Below are positions 54,219 through 63,575 of a stretch of DNA of 64,000 nucleotides, piece by piece (position 1 is the stretch's first letter; every line of letters begins with the position of its first letter). The notes beneath the pieces are model-generated. The model saw only the letters and a list, made by a program, of their open reading frames with translations. It made no database searches and was not told the origin of the DNA. The translations under genes and the position numbers were made by a program. Origin of the DNA: Bradyrhizobium sp. Gha (GTDB lineage: Bacteria; Pseudomonadota; Alphaproteobacteria; Rhizobiales; Xanthobacteraceae); NCBI RefSeq assembly GCF_900113735.1, contig NZ_FOQM01000017.1, forward strand, positions 92,061 to 156,060, in the 5' to 3' direction.

Positions 54219-55085
54219 TCAGGTCGCCGCTTCCATTTGCTCGAACGCCTTGCGGCCTTCGGTCCGGATCAGGTCAAGGCAATCCCGTTTGAGGGCGAGA
54301 TAGGCGGGGTCGGTCAGAATGGCGCTGGAGCGCGGCCGCGGCAGGGCCACGGAAAGATCCCGCAGGATGCGGCCCGGCCCGGCGCTCATGATCAGCACGC
54401 GATCCGACAGGAGAATGGCTTCGTCGATGTCATGTGTGACGAAAACGATCGTGGCGTTGATCCGGTCGCGAAGTTCGAGAAGATTATCCTGCATCACAGC
54501 CCGGGTCTGCGCGTCCAGGGCACCGAACGGCTCGTCCATGAGCAGCACACGCGGCTGGTTTGCAAGGGCACGAGCAATCGCCACCCGCTGCTGCATGCCC
54601 CCTGAAAGCGTATGCGGGTAGGCGTTCGCGAATCTCGTCAGCCCGATCATGTCGATCAGGTCGTCGGCGATCCGCAGCGCTTCCGTTTTCGACTTGCCGA
54701 GCGCGCGCGGTCCGTGAGCGATGTTACGGCGCACCGATTTCCAGGGGAACAGATGCGGCTGCTGGAACACCATCCCGATATCCGGTCGAGGCGCCACCAT
54801 CGGCTCGCCGGCCACCTTGACCTCGCCCTCGAACGGCCGTTCGAGGCCAGCCATCGCATTCAAGAGCGTAGACTTGCCGCAGCCCGACGGACCAACCAGC
54901 GAGACGAATTCACCAGGCAGCACCGCCAGGGACACCCGGTCCACCGCAATGACCTCGCCGCGCGGCACATCGAACACGATACTCAGATCGTCGACCCGGA
55001 TGATCGCTTCCTGCGCGGCCGATGAAGGCTGCGGCGGAGCATCCACGAGCCGCAGCGGTGGGGTCGGGCGGAGCGGGGTCTGCAT
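54219..55085 (-). CDS. NitT/TauT-type ABC transporter, ATP-binding protein
   Basis: A 288-residue ATPase. Walker A GPSGCGKST, the Q-loop MVFQQPHLFPW, signature LSGGMQQRVAIA and Walker B VLLMDEPFGALD are all present; the QQPHLFPW form is typical of nitrate/sulfonate/taurine importers. The ATG overlaps the permease stop by one base (TGATG); an upstream ATG at 55097 is possible. Confidence 0.93.
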   Translation of the reverse strand: MQTPLRPTPPLRLVDAPPQPSSAAQEAIIRVDDLSIVFDVPRGEVIAVDRVSLAVLPGEFVSLVGPSGCGKSTLLNAMAGLERPFEGEVKVAGEPMVAPRPDIGMVFQQPHLFPWKSVRRNIAHGPRALGKSKTEALRIADDLIDMIGLTRFANAYPHTLSGGMQQRVAIARALANQPRVLLMDEPFGALDAQTRAVMQDNLLELRDRINATIVFVTHDIDEAILLSDRVLIMSAGPGRILRDLSVALPRPRSSAILTDPAYLALKRDCLDLIRTEGRKAFEQMEAAT

Positions 55086-55864
55086 CAGCGCCACCATACG
55101 GCCCGCTCGGCAATGGCCGCGAAGGAACGATCGGCGATGAAGGAGAGCAATCCGAGCGCCGCCAGCCCTCCCATGACCTGCCCGGTCTGCATGTTCTGTT
55201 GCGCAATCTCGATCCGGTAGACGATGCCGGCAAACGCGCCCGCCAGCTCGGCGGCCACGAGCGTGTAAAAGGAGATGCTGACGGCGGTGCGCAGGCCGAC
55301 GACGATATAGGGAAGCGCCCCCAGCAGGATGATCTCCGTGAGCATTTGCCGGCGTGGCGTGCCGAGCATCTGCGCGGCGCGAATGAGGCCGCGATCGACC
55401 TTCTGAACGCCGATATGGGTCGCGAGCCATACGGTGAAGAACACACCCCAGACGACGAGAAAGAGCTTGCCGGCCTCGGACAACCCGAACCACAGGATCA
55501 CGATGGGCACAAAGGCGATCGGTGGAATCGGGCGAAGGATATGAAACAGCGGGGAGAGCAGGCTCGACACCAGCCTGAACCGGCCCGTCAGGACGCCGAG
55601 CATGATCCCGCCCGCCGTCCCGATCAGGAAACCGGCGGTGACGCGGAACAAGCTCGCAGAGAGGTCGCCAAAAAACTGGCCGCTGTGGATCCAATCAAGG
55701 ACGGCGACCGCGACCGTGGACGGTGGTGGAAACAGCACCGCGTTGACGATCCGCGAGCGAGCGATCAACTCCCATACGCCGACGAAGGCCGGCACGGAGA
55801 GCGCGCCGACGAGCACGCTCAGACGTCCGGCCGAGGTCGTGCGGCTGCTCCCTCCGGCGCTCAT
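55085..55864 (-). CDS. NitT/TauT-type ABC transporter permease
   Basis: A 259-residue permease with about six membrane helices and the binding-protein-dependent permease domain; the EAA-like loop is AAQMLGTPRRQMLTEIILLGALPYIVVGL (in pieces). N-terminus PAFVGVWELIARSRIVNAVLFPPP is the usual start of this class. It is joined to the binding-protein gene by a 4-base overlap (55861-55864). Confidence 0.93.
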   Translation of the reverse strand: MSAGGSSRTTSAGRLSVLVGALSVPAFVGVWELIARSRIVNAVLFPPPSTVAVAVLDWIHSGQFFGDLSASLFRVTAGFLIGTAGGIMLGVLTGRFRLVSSLLSPLFHILRPIPPIAFVPIVILWFGLSEAGKLFLVVWGVFFTVWLATHIGVQKVDRGLIRAAQMLGTPRRQMLTEIILLGALPYIVVGLRTAVSISFYTLVAAELAGAFAGIVYRIEIAQQNMQTGQVMGGLAALGLLSFIADRSFAAIAERAVWWR

Positions 55865-56862
55865 GGATCGACCGACAGCGTCACACGTGCGGGATCAAGC
55901 GCCTTCAGCGGTGCCGCCGCAATGATCTTCGAGAAATCGGGCATCGCCGCTCCCGGCGGGTGATTGCCGGTTTCGAGCCGCCAGGCAGCATGCGTTTTCA
56001 GAGTCTGCAGCAGCTTGTCGTCGAGGCGCACGTGATAGACGTAATCCGACCAGATCGGCGCAAGCTCGTCGCGCTTCATGCCGGTCGCCGCGGCAACGAT
56101 ATCGATCGCTTCGTCCGGATGGGCTTTGACCCAGCCTTCCGCTTCGATGAGCGCAGCCAGGAATTTGCTCAACACTGCCGGGTTTGCCTCCAGATAGGAT
56201 CGTGTCACAACGATGTTGAAGGTTTCGGAGTAGACGCCCTTCGTGTCGAGCAGGATGGCACCCTCACCGAGCGCCTTCTTTGCATTCGCGACGTGCGGCT
56301 CCCAGGTGTCGAATGCCTCAATGCTTCCGGCCGCCAGAGCGGGAAGCATCTCCTGGGGGCGAAGATTGACGAGCATGACGTCCTTGGCCGTCAATCCCGC
56401 CGCCTTCAGCAGAACCGAGGTGTAGACCTCGCTACCGGTTCCCGCGGTGAAGCCGATGCGTTTGCCGCGCAAATCCTCTTTCGTCCTGATCGCGGCGGAC
56501 GCGGCCGTCATCGTCTTCAGATCCGAATATTCCATCCCGGCGACGAAGGCGATCGGCTGCTCGGCCATCGCGGCCGCTGTGACCGGAGCTTCGGCCGTCG
56601 TCGCGATATCGGCGCCTCCGCCGATCACCGTGTCGAGGCACTGTTTTCCGCTGGTGAAATTCGAGACCGAGATGTCGAGCCCCTGCTTGCCGAACAGGCC
56701 GTTCGCCTTGGCGACGATGGCGAGGCCCGAGATCGGGCCCAGGTTCTGCGCAAGCCGTGCCTTCAGAAACTCTTCGGCTGTGGCTTGGGAAGCAGGACTC
56801 AAGATGACCGTACAGGCAGAGATCGCAAACAAGACCCTGCGGACAGCTGGTTTCGAGCGCAT
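55861..56862 (-). CDS. NitT/TauT-type ABC transporter substrate-binding protein
   Basis: A 333-residue periplasmic protein (NMT1/SsuA-like). The signal peptide (VLFAISACTVILSPASQATA) is cleaved before EEFLKA. Family blocks include LAIVAKANGLFGKQGLDI, GGADIATTAEAPV, IGFTAGTGSEVY and FDTWEPHVANAKKALG. ATG 56862 follows GAAGGTG; the frame opens at 56958. The ligand is unknown; relatives carry taurine, sulfonates, nitrate, or pyrimidine and urea-type compounds. Confidence 0.92.
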   Translation of the reverse strand: MRSKPAVRRVLFAISACTVILSPASQATAEEFLKARLAQNLGPISGLAIVAKANGLFGKQGLDISVSNFTSGKQCLDTVIGGGADIATTAEAPVTAAAMAEQPIAFVAGMEYSDLKTMTAASAAIRTKEDLRGKRIGFTAGTGSEVYTSVLLKAAGLTAKDVMLVNLRPQEMLPALAAGSIEAFDTWEPHVANAKKALGEGAILLDTKGVYSETFNIVVTRSYLEANPAVLSKFLAALIEAEGWVKAHPDEAIDIVAAATGMKRDELAPIWSDYVYHVRLDDKLLQTLKTHAAWRLETGNHPPGAAMPDFSKIIAAAPLKALDPARVTLSVDP

Positions 56863-57144
56863 ACAACACCTTCGGTCATCTCGGCGACCGCGATGGCCGG
56901 CCTGTGATCGGGAGAGGGTCATCCGAAGCCGATGCGCCGGGAAGCAATTAATCGACAACGCGCCTCGCTGACGAACATTTGCGCATTGCAGAGGCGTAGC
57001 GGATCACGGTTTGGGCGACAGGGAGCTCTGTTTGCCCGCCCGCTGTGCTGTGTGCTTGCGGCCCTCATCGAAGGTCGGCGATCCGGCCATCGTGCGCGAG
57101 CGGCGCAAGGTCGTGGACGCGACTTGACGCCTGGCGTTGCGCAA

Positions 57145-57804
57145 TCAAGCGCGCGGCTTCGCTTCAGCCACGACGCCGTTCTGCCGACGGCGATAAATCC
57201 AGATCGTCACGCCCAGGACGATCGCCACCGCCACGACAGTCAGAATCCAGAGATGCTTGCCCAGATGCCCCTGGTGCGGCACGCCGAAATAGTCGTGGAA
57301 GGCCGAGACGGCCAGCACGCCCGGCAGCACATGGACCGGCGCCCAGAGCAGGATCGCGGGGATGTTGACCGCGTAGAACTTTGCCGGCGGCATGTCGAGC
57401 GCACCCGCCGTGATCGGCACGAAGGCGCGAATGGGCGGCACGAAGCGGGCGAAGAACACGGCCCAGGTGCCGAAGCGGTGGAAAAAGCTCTCGCTCTCCT
57501 GGACCACGCGCGGATGATTGGCCAGCGGCCAGGTGTTGAGGATCTTGCGCTGCTGCCGGTGCCCGAGCCAATAGGCCGAGCCGTCGCCCAGCACGGCGCC
57601 GGTGGCGGCCGCCAGCAGCACCCATTGCAGCTTCAGGTCCCCGCCGGGAACCAATGCGCTCAGCGCCAGGATGATGGTCGAGCCGGGGATCACCGATCCC
57701 ACCACTGGCACCGCTTCGAGCAGCGCCGCCAGGAACAAGGTCAGGTAGGCCAGCCCCGCATGGGCTGAAACGAAGGAAATGAGGGGATCAAGGAAGGACG
57801 TCAC
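57145..57804 (-). CDS. DedA family membrane protein
   Basis: A 219-residue inner-membrane protein. The DedA core is present: ETVPVVGSVIPGSTIILALSAL-like segment (EAVPVVGSVIPGS), GAVLGDGSAYWLGHR, RFGTWAVFFARFVPPIRAFVPITAG. DedA proteins are linked to lipid flipping and membrane energy. It starts with GTG 57804 with no clear ribosome site. No operon partner. Confidence 0.92.
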   Translation of the reverse strand: MTSFLDPLISFVSAHAGLAYLTLFLAALLEAVPVVGSVIPGSTIILALSALVPGGDLKLQWVLLAAATGAVLGDGSAYWLGHRQQRKILNTWPLANHPRVVQESESFFHRFGTWAVFFARFVPPIRAFVPITAGALDMPPAKFYAVNIPAILLWAPVHVLPGVLAVSAFHDYFGVPHQGHLGKHLWILTVVAVAIVLGVTIWIYRRRQNGVVAEAKPRA

Positions 57805-58093
57805 GTCGTTTCTGTAGCGGGCTGGAGTTCAGACCCTTACACAAGTAAGGAGCGGTGGTGAAAGTGCCATTCGCCTGGGCAGGCCGCCTATCCGAGCCGA
57901 ATTTGGGCGCAATTCGCAGGGCAGCCTTCCAAAAATCGCGTTCCTTGCCTATCTAAATGAAAAGACAACGGAACTTTGATTGGGGCGCGGGCTTCTGCCG
58001 GCACGTTGTCTCTGATAGGTTCGCAGCCGCACCCAGCCGCAGCCTTTGTGCAAATAACTGGTCTCGGGACCGCCCCGGGGCTTCGGAGGATTG
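57805..58093. other. Intergenic region upstream of cobS
   Basis: 289 bases between the divergent dedA and cobS genes. No reading frame is supported. I looked for the conserved cobalamin-riboswitch boxes and saw none. CGGAGGA before the cobS ATG is a good ribosome site. Confidence 0.5.
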
Positions 58094-59092
58094 ATGACGA
58101 CCGCCGCAATGTCCAAAGTTGAGGAAGTTTCCGGTATGCCCGACATGAAGGTGTCGGTGCGCCAGGTGTTCGGGATCGACAGCGATCTCGAAGTGCCGGC
58201 CTATTCCGAAGTCGATCCTCACGTTCCTGAAGTCGATTCCGACTACCGTTTCGACCGCGCCACCACGCTTGCCATTCTCGCGGGCTTCGCCCGCAACCGC
58301 CGCGTGATGGTCACCGGCTATCACGGCACCGGTAAGTCCACCCATATCGAGCAGGTCGCCGCCCGCCTGAACTGGCCCTGCGTGCGCGTCAACCTCGACA
58401 GCCACATCAGCCGTATCGACCTCGTCGGCAAGGACTCCATCGTGGTGCGCGACGGTAAGCAGGTCACCGAATTCCGTGACGGCATCCTGCCCTGGGCGCT
58501 GCAAAACAACGTCGCGCTGGTGTTCGACGAATACGACGCCGGCCGCCCGGACGTGATGTTCGTGATCCAGCGCGTGCTCGAAGTCTCCGGACGCCTGACG
58601 CTGCTCGACCAGAACAAGGTCATCAAGCCGCACCCGGCGTTCCGCCTGTTTGCGACCGCCAACACGGTCGGTCTCGGCGACACCTCGGGCCTCTATCACG
58701 GCACCCAGCAGATCAACCAGGGTCAGATGGACCGGTGGTCGATCGTCACCACGCTCAACTACCTCAGCCACGACGAGGAAGTTGAGATCGTGCTGGCCAA
58801 GGCCAAGCACTATCGCACCCAGGAAGGCCGCGACATCGTCAACAAGATGGTACGCCTTGCCGACCTCACCCGTAACGCCTTCGCCAATGGCGATCTGTCG
58901 ACGGTGATGAGCCCGCGCACGGTGATCACCTGGGCCGAAAACGCCGACATCTTCGGCGATATCGGCTTTGCCTTCCGCGTCACCTTCCTCAACAAGTGCG
59001 ACGAGCTCGAGCGGCCCCTGGTCGCCGAGTTCTACCAGCGCTGCTTCAACGCGGAGCTGCCGGAATCCGCAGTCAACGTGGCGCTCAGCTGA
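58094..59092 (+). CDS. cobS: Aerobic cobaltochelatase subunit CobS
   Basis: A 332-residue AAA+ ATPase of the CobNST cobaltochelatase, which inserts cobalt into hydrogenobyrinate a,c-diamide in aerobic B12 synthesis. The N-terminus (MKVSVRQVFGIDSDLEVPAYSE) and Walker A GYHGTGKST near residue 78, Walker B ALVFDEYDAG and the block FRLFATANTVGLGD are typical. ATG 58094 follows CGGAGGA. It pairs with cobT. Confidence 0.96.
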   Translation: MTTAAMSKVEEVSGMPDMKVSVRQVFGIDSDLEVPAYSEVDPHVPEVDSDYRFDRATTLAILAGFARNRRVMVTGYHGTGKSTHIEQVAARLNWPCVRVNLDSHISRIDLVGKDSIVVRDGKQVTEFRDGILPWALQNNVALVFDEYDAGRPDVMFVIQRVLEVSGRLTLLDQNKVIKPHPAFRLFATANTVGLGDTSGLYHGTQQINQGQMDRWSIVTTLNYLSHDEEVEIVLAKAKHYRTQEGRDIVNKMVRLADLTRNAFANGDLSTVMSPRTVITWAENADIFGDIGFAFRVTFLNKCDELERPLVAEFYQRCFNAELPESAVNVALS

Positions 59093-59104
59093 GCTCCCGC
59101 CGTA

Positions 59105-59246
59105 TGTCGTCCCGGCGAAGGCCGGGACCCATACCGCGTGATCTCTCGATTGAACGTCACTAATGGTTTCCTGACACAAGAGCGGCCGGTTGTGTGGTTA
59201 TGGGTGCCGGCCCCCGTGCGCAATTGCGCACTAGGCCGGGACGACA
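59105..59246. repeat. TGTCGTCCC-family palindromic repeat between cobS and cobT
   Basis: Left arm 59105-59133 and right arm ending 59246. The arms (GTCGTCCCGGCGAAGGCCGG left; GGCCGGGACGACA right) are inverted, with a palindrome GTGCGCAATTGCGCAC in the right arm. It splits the otherwise adjacent cobS and cobT genes, ending 11 bases before the cobT start. Confidence 0.85.
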
Positions 59247-59257
59247 GATAGGGTCAG

Positions 59258-61159
59258 ATGACCACCTCCAACTCCAAATTCCGCAACACCAAGGAAGCCC
59301 CGACCGAGCCGTTCAAGCGCTCGGTGGCGTCCTGTCTGAAGGCCATCGCGAAGACGCCCGAGCTCGACGTGAGCTTCGCGGCCGAGCGCCCGGGTCTTGC
59401 GCCCGGCAAGGCGCGACTGCCCGAACCAGCGCGAAAGATGACAAAACGCGATGCGGCGATCGTGCGCGGCCACGCCGATTCCATCGCGCTCAAGCTCGCC
59501 TGCCACGACGCCAAGCTGCATCGCAAGCTGATGCCGGGCAATCCGCAGGCGCGTGGCGTGTTCGAGGCGGTCGAGCAGGCCCGCGTCGAGGCGATCGGCG
59601 CGCGCCGCATGGCGGGCGTTGCGAAAAACCTCACCGCGATGCTCGACGACCACTTCCATCGCGGCAAGTTCGACGAGATCACCGACCGCGCCGACGCGCC
59701 GCTGGCGGACGCGCTGGCGATGCTGGTGCGCGAGCGCCTCACCGGCCTGGCGCCGCCGGCCGCCGCGCGGAAGATGGTCGATCTCTGGCGGCCCATCCTC
59801 GAAGACAAGATCGGCAAGCGGCTCGACCGGCTCGACCGCGTGGTCGAGGACCAGACCAAGTTCAGCGATGCCGTGCATGATCTCCTGACCGCGCTCGAGC
59901 TCGGCGACGAGCGCAGCGCCGACAGCGAGGACAATGACGACAACGACGAGAACCAGGACGGCGACAACGATCAGTCCGGTGCGGAGGGATCGCCCGATTC
60001 CGACGCCGCGCAGGAGATGAGCGCCGACCAGGCGCAGGCCTCATCCGAGGAGATGAGCGACAGCGCGATGGAAAGCGCGCAGGCCTCGACGTCCGATACC
60101 TTCGACGACGGCGAGCTCGGCGACGACGAGACGCCGGGCGAGGCGACACGCCCGAATTCGCACGGTAAGAACGAGCCGCGCGGGCCGGAATACCACGCCT
60201 TCGCGCCGAAATTCGACGAGGTCATCGCGGCCGAAGATCTCTGCGACCATGACGAGCTGGAGCGCCTGCGCGCCTATCTCGACAAGCAGCTCGCGCATCT
60301 GCAGGGCATCGTCGCGCGCCTCGCCAACCGGCTGCAGCGCCGGTTGATGGCACAGCAGAACCGCGCCTGGGAGTTCGATCTCGAAGAGGGCATCCTCGAC
60401 CCCGCGCGGCTGTCCCGCGTGGTCACCGATCCCTATCACCCGCTGTCCTTCATGCACGAGAAGGAGGCGACGTTCCGCGACACTGTCGTCACGCTGCTGC
60501 TCGACAATTCCGGCTCGATGCGCGGCCGCCCGATCACGGTTGCCGCCACCTGCGCCGACATTCTCGCGCGCACGCTGGAGCGTTGCGGCGTCAAGGTCGA
60601 GATCCTGGGCTTCACGACGCGCGCCTGGAAGGGCGGGCAGTCGCGCGAGGCCTGGCTCGCCGCCGGCAAGCCGGCCAATCCCGGCCGTCTCAACGATCTC
60701 CGTCACATCATCTACAAGTCCGCCGACGCGCCCTGGCGCCGTGCGCGGAAAAACCTTGGCTTGATGATGCGCGAGGGCTTGCTGAAGGAGAACATCGACG
60801 GCGAGGCGCTCGACTGGGCGCACAAGCGTCTGCTCGGCCGGTCCGAGCAGCGCAAGATCCTGATGATGATCTCGGACGGCGCGCCGGTCGACGATTCCAC
60901 GCTGTCGGTCAATCCCGGCAACTATCTCGAGCGGCATCTGCGCCACATCATCGAGGAGATCGAGACCCGCTCGCCGGTCGAGCTGATCGCGATCGGCATC
61001 GGCCACGACGTGACGCGCTACTACCGCCGCGCCGTGACGATCGTGGACGCCGAAGAGCTCGGCGGCGCGATCACCGAGAAGCTCGCGGAACTCTTCAGCG
61101 AAACCAACACGGCGCCCTCACAGCCGGCCGGTCGCCCGCGGCGCAAATTGCATTCGTGA
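59258..61159 (+). CDS. cobT: Aerobic cobaltochelatase subunit CobT
   Basis: A 633-residue cobaltochelatase subunit. Residues 1-215 are the CobT N-terminal domain. A strongly acidic linker follows at about 225-300 (SEDNDDNDENQDGDNDQS and more). A C-terminal VWA domain has MIDAS motif DNSGSMRG near 415 and ISDGAPVDDST near 545. It works with CobS and CobN. Its stop overlaps the next gene's GTG (GTGA). Confidence 0.96.
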   Translation: MTTSNSKFRNTKEAPTEPFKRSVASCLKAIAKTPELDVSFAAERPGLAPGKARLPEPARKMTKRDAAIVRGHADSIALKLACHDAKLHRKLMPGNPQARGVFEAVEQARVEAIGARRMAGVAKNLTAMLDDHFHRGKFDEITDRADAPLADALAMLVRERLTGLAPPAAARKMVDLWRPILEDKIGKRLDRLDRVVEDQTKFSDAVHDLLTALELGDERSADSEDNDDNDENQDGDNDQSGAEGSPDSDAAQEMSADQAQASSEEMSDSAMESAQASTSDTFDDGELGDDETPGEATRPNSHGKNEPRGPEYHAFAPKFDEVIAAEDLCDHDELERLRAYLDKQLAHLQGIVARLANRLQRRLMAQQNRAWEFDLEEGILDPARLSRVVTDPYHPLSFMHEKEATFRDTVVTLLLDNSGSMRGRPITVAATCADILARTLERCGVKVEILGFTTRAWKGGQSREAWLAAGKPANPGRLNDLRHIIYKSADAPWRRARKNLGLMMREGLLKENIDGEALDWAHKRLLGRSEQRKILMMISDGAPVDDSTLSVNPGNYLERHLRHIIEEIETRSPVELIAIGIGHDVTRYYRRAVTIVDAEELGGAITEKLAELFSETNTAPSQPAGRPRRKLHS

Positions 61160-62247
61160 GCACGCACTCATCCCGCCGCTTCTTTCTCGGCCACGCGGCG
61201 GCGGGATTTTCCACTCTCGCTCTGTCGCGGCTCGCGCAGGCGCAGTCGACGGCCAAGCAGGCGCAGCCCGAACAAAGGCCGACGCAGCCTGAGCACGCGG
61301 TCACCGAGCCCGTCGGCATCGAGGTCAATGCGCGGCCGATTCCCGATTTCGAGCCGCGCGACCGTGCGCGCACGCGCTTCGGGCGGCTCGCTTATCGTAG
61401 CGGTCTGGTGCTGACCTCGCCCCATCGCGGCTTCGGCGGCCTCTCTGCCTTTCGCTTCCTCGACGACAAAGGTGAGCGCTTCCTCTCACTGTCGGATCAG
61501 GGCACCTGGTTCACAGGCAGCATCCGCTATTCCGGCGGCAAGATGGCCGGGCTCGACGACGTCGAGGCTGCGCCGATGCTGAACAGCGAGGGGCGTCCGA
61601 TCACGGAGAAGCGGCTCTGGTACGATACCGAGTCGCTCGCGCGTGACGGCTCGCTCGTCTATGTCGGGCTCGAACGCGTCAACCAGATCATGGGTTTCGA
61701 CCTTGCCAAGGGTGGCACGCGCGCCCGCGGCGAGGTGCTGCCGACGCCACAGGCGATCCGCAAGCTGCCTTACAACAAGGGGCTCGAGGCGCTGGTGTTC
61801 GTGCCGCGGGACATGAAAGCCCAGCCGCTCGCGGGCACGCTGATCGCGATGTCCGAAGGCGGCTTCGATGCCGACGGCAATCTGATCGGCTTCCTGCTCG
61901 GCGGCCCGTCGCCCGGCCAGTTCAGCATCAGGCGCACCGACAAGCAGTTCATCAGCGATGCCGTGCTGCTGCCATCGGGCGAACTGCTCATCCTGGAGCG
62001 CAAATTCTCCTGGTTCACCGGCATCAACATCCGCATCCGCTCGTTACCGCTGAAGGCGATCGCGCCGGGCGCATTGGTCGACGGCCCCGTGGTGTTCGAG
62101 GCCGATCTCGGCCACGAGATCGACAACATGGAGGGTATCGACGTCCACGTCACGGGCGATGGCGAGACCGTTCTGACCATGGTGTCGGACGATAATTTCT
62201 CGATGCTGCAGCGGACGCTGCTGTTGCAGTTCACGCTGGTGGAGTGA
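61156..62247 (+). CDS. Tat-exported esterase-like phytase-family protein
   Basis: A 363-residue exported protein. A twin-arginine signal (SSRRFFLGHAAAG, cleavage near AQA) is followed by the esterase-like phytase domain (PF13449 type): GGLSAFRFLDDKGERFLSLSDQG, KGLEALVFVPRD, DAVLLPSGELLILERKFSW. Function in rhizobia is unknown. The GTG at 61156 overlaps the cobT stop by 4 bases, so it is translationally coupled to the chelatase gene. Confidence 0.9.
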   Translation: MSTHSSRRFFLGHAAAGFSTLALSRLAQAQSTAKQAQPEQRPTQPEHAVTEPVGIEVNARPIPDFEPRDRARTRFGRLAYRSGLVLTSPHRGFGGLSAFRFLDDKGERFLSLSDQGTWFTGSIRYSGGKMAGLDDVEAAPMLNSEGRPITEKRLWYDTESLARDGSLVYVGLERVNQIMGFDLAKGGTRARGEVLPTPQAIRKLPYNKGLEALVFVPRDMKAQPLAGTLIAMSEGGFDADGNLIGFLLGGPSPGQFSIRRTDKQFISDAVLLPSGELLILERKFSWFTGINIRIRSLPLKAIAPGALVDGPVVFEADLGHEIDNMEGIDVHVTGDGETVLTMVSDDNFSMLQRTLLLQFTLVE

Positions 62248-62462
62248 ACGCACGCGGACCAGCGGTCGCACCCGCGAGCCGGCGATCGGCTTGAACGTCG
62301 CGCGCCGCCCTGCGGCGTATTCATCCGTAGGGGGCGACATCACACCACACCCGCATGCATGGCGTCGCGCGCTGCCATGCCGCCCGCGCACCTCGCAATT
62401 CGTGCGTCCGCCACTAATCTTCATGCAATCGCTTCGATTCCTCCGGTCCCGGATTCCCCTGC

Positions 62463-63575
62463 ATGAGCGCCCTGTTTTCCCCGATCAAGCTGCGCGGCCT
62501 GACGCTGAAGAACCGCGTCGTGGTGTCGCCGATGTGCCAGTATTCGGCCGAAGACGGCGTTCCCACCGACTGGCATTTCACCCACATCAACAATCTCGCG
62601 CTGTCGGGCGCGGCGATGTTCTGCATCGAGGCGACCCATGTCGAGGCGATCGGCCGCATCACGCCGGGCTGCCTCGGCCTCTACAGCGACGCCTCCGAGG
62701 CCGCGCTGAAGCAGATCCTCTCCTCCGTGCGCAAGCATTGCTCCACCGCGATCGGGATGCAGCTCGCCCATGCCGGCCGCAAGGCGTCGAGTGCGCGGCC
62801 CTGGGATGGCGGCCAGCTCATTCCCGAACAGCAAGGCGGCTGGCAGACGGTGGCGCCGTCGGCGATCCCGCACAAGGAAGGCGAGGCGGCGCCGGTCGCG
62901 CTCGATGCGGCCGGTCTGAAGCGCATCCGCGAGACCTTTGTCGAGGCGGCGAAACGCGCGGAGCGCATCGGCATCGACGCCATCGAGCTGCACGGCGCCC
63001 ACGGCTACCTCCTGCATCAATTCCTGTCGCCGATCTGCAACAAGCGTACGGACGATTATGGCGGTAGCCTGCAAAACCGCATGCGCTTCCCGCTCGAGAT
63101 CTACGACGCGGTCCGGGCGGTGTTCCCGCACGACAAGCCTGTCGGCATGCGGGTGTCGTCGACCGATTGGGTCGAGGGCGGCTGGGACCTGGCGCAGACC
63201 ATCGAGTTTGCCAGGGCGTTGAAGGCGCGCGGCGTCGACTGGATCGATGCCTCCTCCGGCGGCGTCTCGCCGCTGCAGAAGATCACGCTCGGTCCCGGCT
63301 ATCAGGTGCAGTTCGCAGAAGCGATCAAGCGCGAGACCGGGCTGCCCACCATTGCGGTCGGCCTGATCACGGAAGCCAGGCAGGCCGAGGAGATCATCGC
63401 CTCCGGGAAGGCCGATATGGTCGCACTCGCCCGCGGCATGCTCTACGATCCCCGCTGGGGCTGGCACGCCGCTGCGGACGTCGGCGGCGAAGTCGAAGCC
63501 CCGCCGCAATACTGGCGCTCGCAGCCCTCGACGCAGAAGGCGCTGTTCGGCAAGACGACGTTCGGGGCGCGGTGA
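62463..63575 (+). CDS. NADH:flavin oxidoreductase, OYE/YqjM-like
   Basis: A 370-residue FMN ene-reductase of the YqjM (class III OYE) group. Cys25 and Tyr27 lie in SPMCQYSAEDGVPTDWH. LAHAGRKAS, the HGAHGYLLHQFLSP substrate loop and KADMVALARGMLYDPRW are all present. It reduces activated double bonds with NAD(P)H. Its physiological substrate is unknown. It is a single gene. Confidence 0.93.
   Translation: MSALFSPIKLRGLTLKNRVVVSPMCQYSAEDGVPTDWHFTHINNLALSGAAMFCIEATHVEAIGRITPGCLGLYSDASEAALKQILSSVRKHCSTAIGMQLAHAGRKASSARPWDGGQLIPEQQGGWQTVAPSAIPHKEGEAAPVALDAAGLKRIRETFVEAAKRAERIGIDAIELHGAHGYLLHQFLSPICNKRTDDYGGSLQNRMRFPLEIYDAVRAVFPHDKPVGMRVSSTDWVEGGWDLAQTIEFARALKARGVDWIDASSGGVSPLQKITLGPGYQVQFAEAIKRETGLPTIAVGLITEARQAEEIIASGKADMVALARGMLYDPRWGWHAAADVGGEVEAPPQYWRSQPSTQKALFGKTTFGAR

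Noticed and set aside
57805..58093. Cobalamin riboswitch upstream of cobS
   Set aside because: None of the conserved B12-box elements could be found on either strand.
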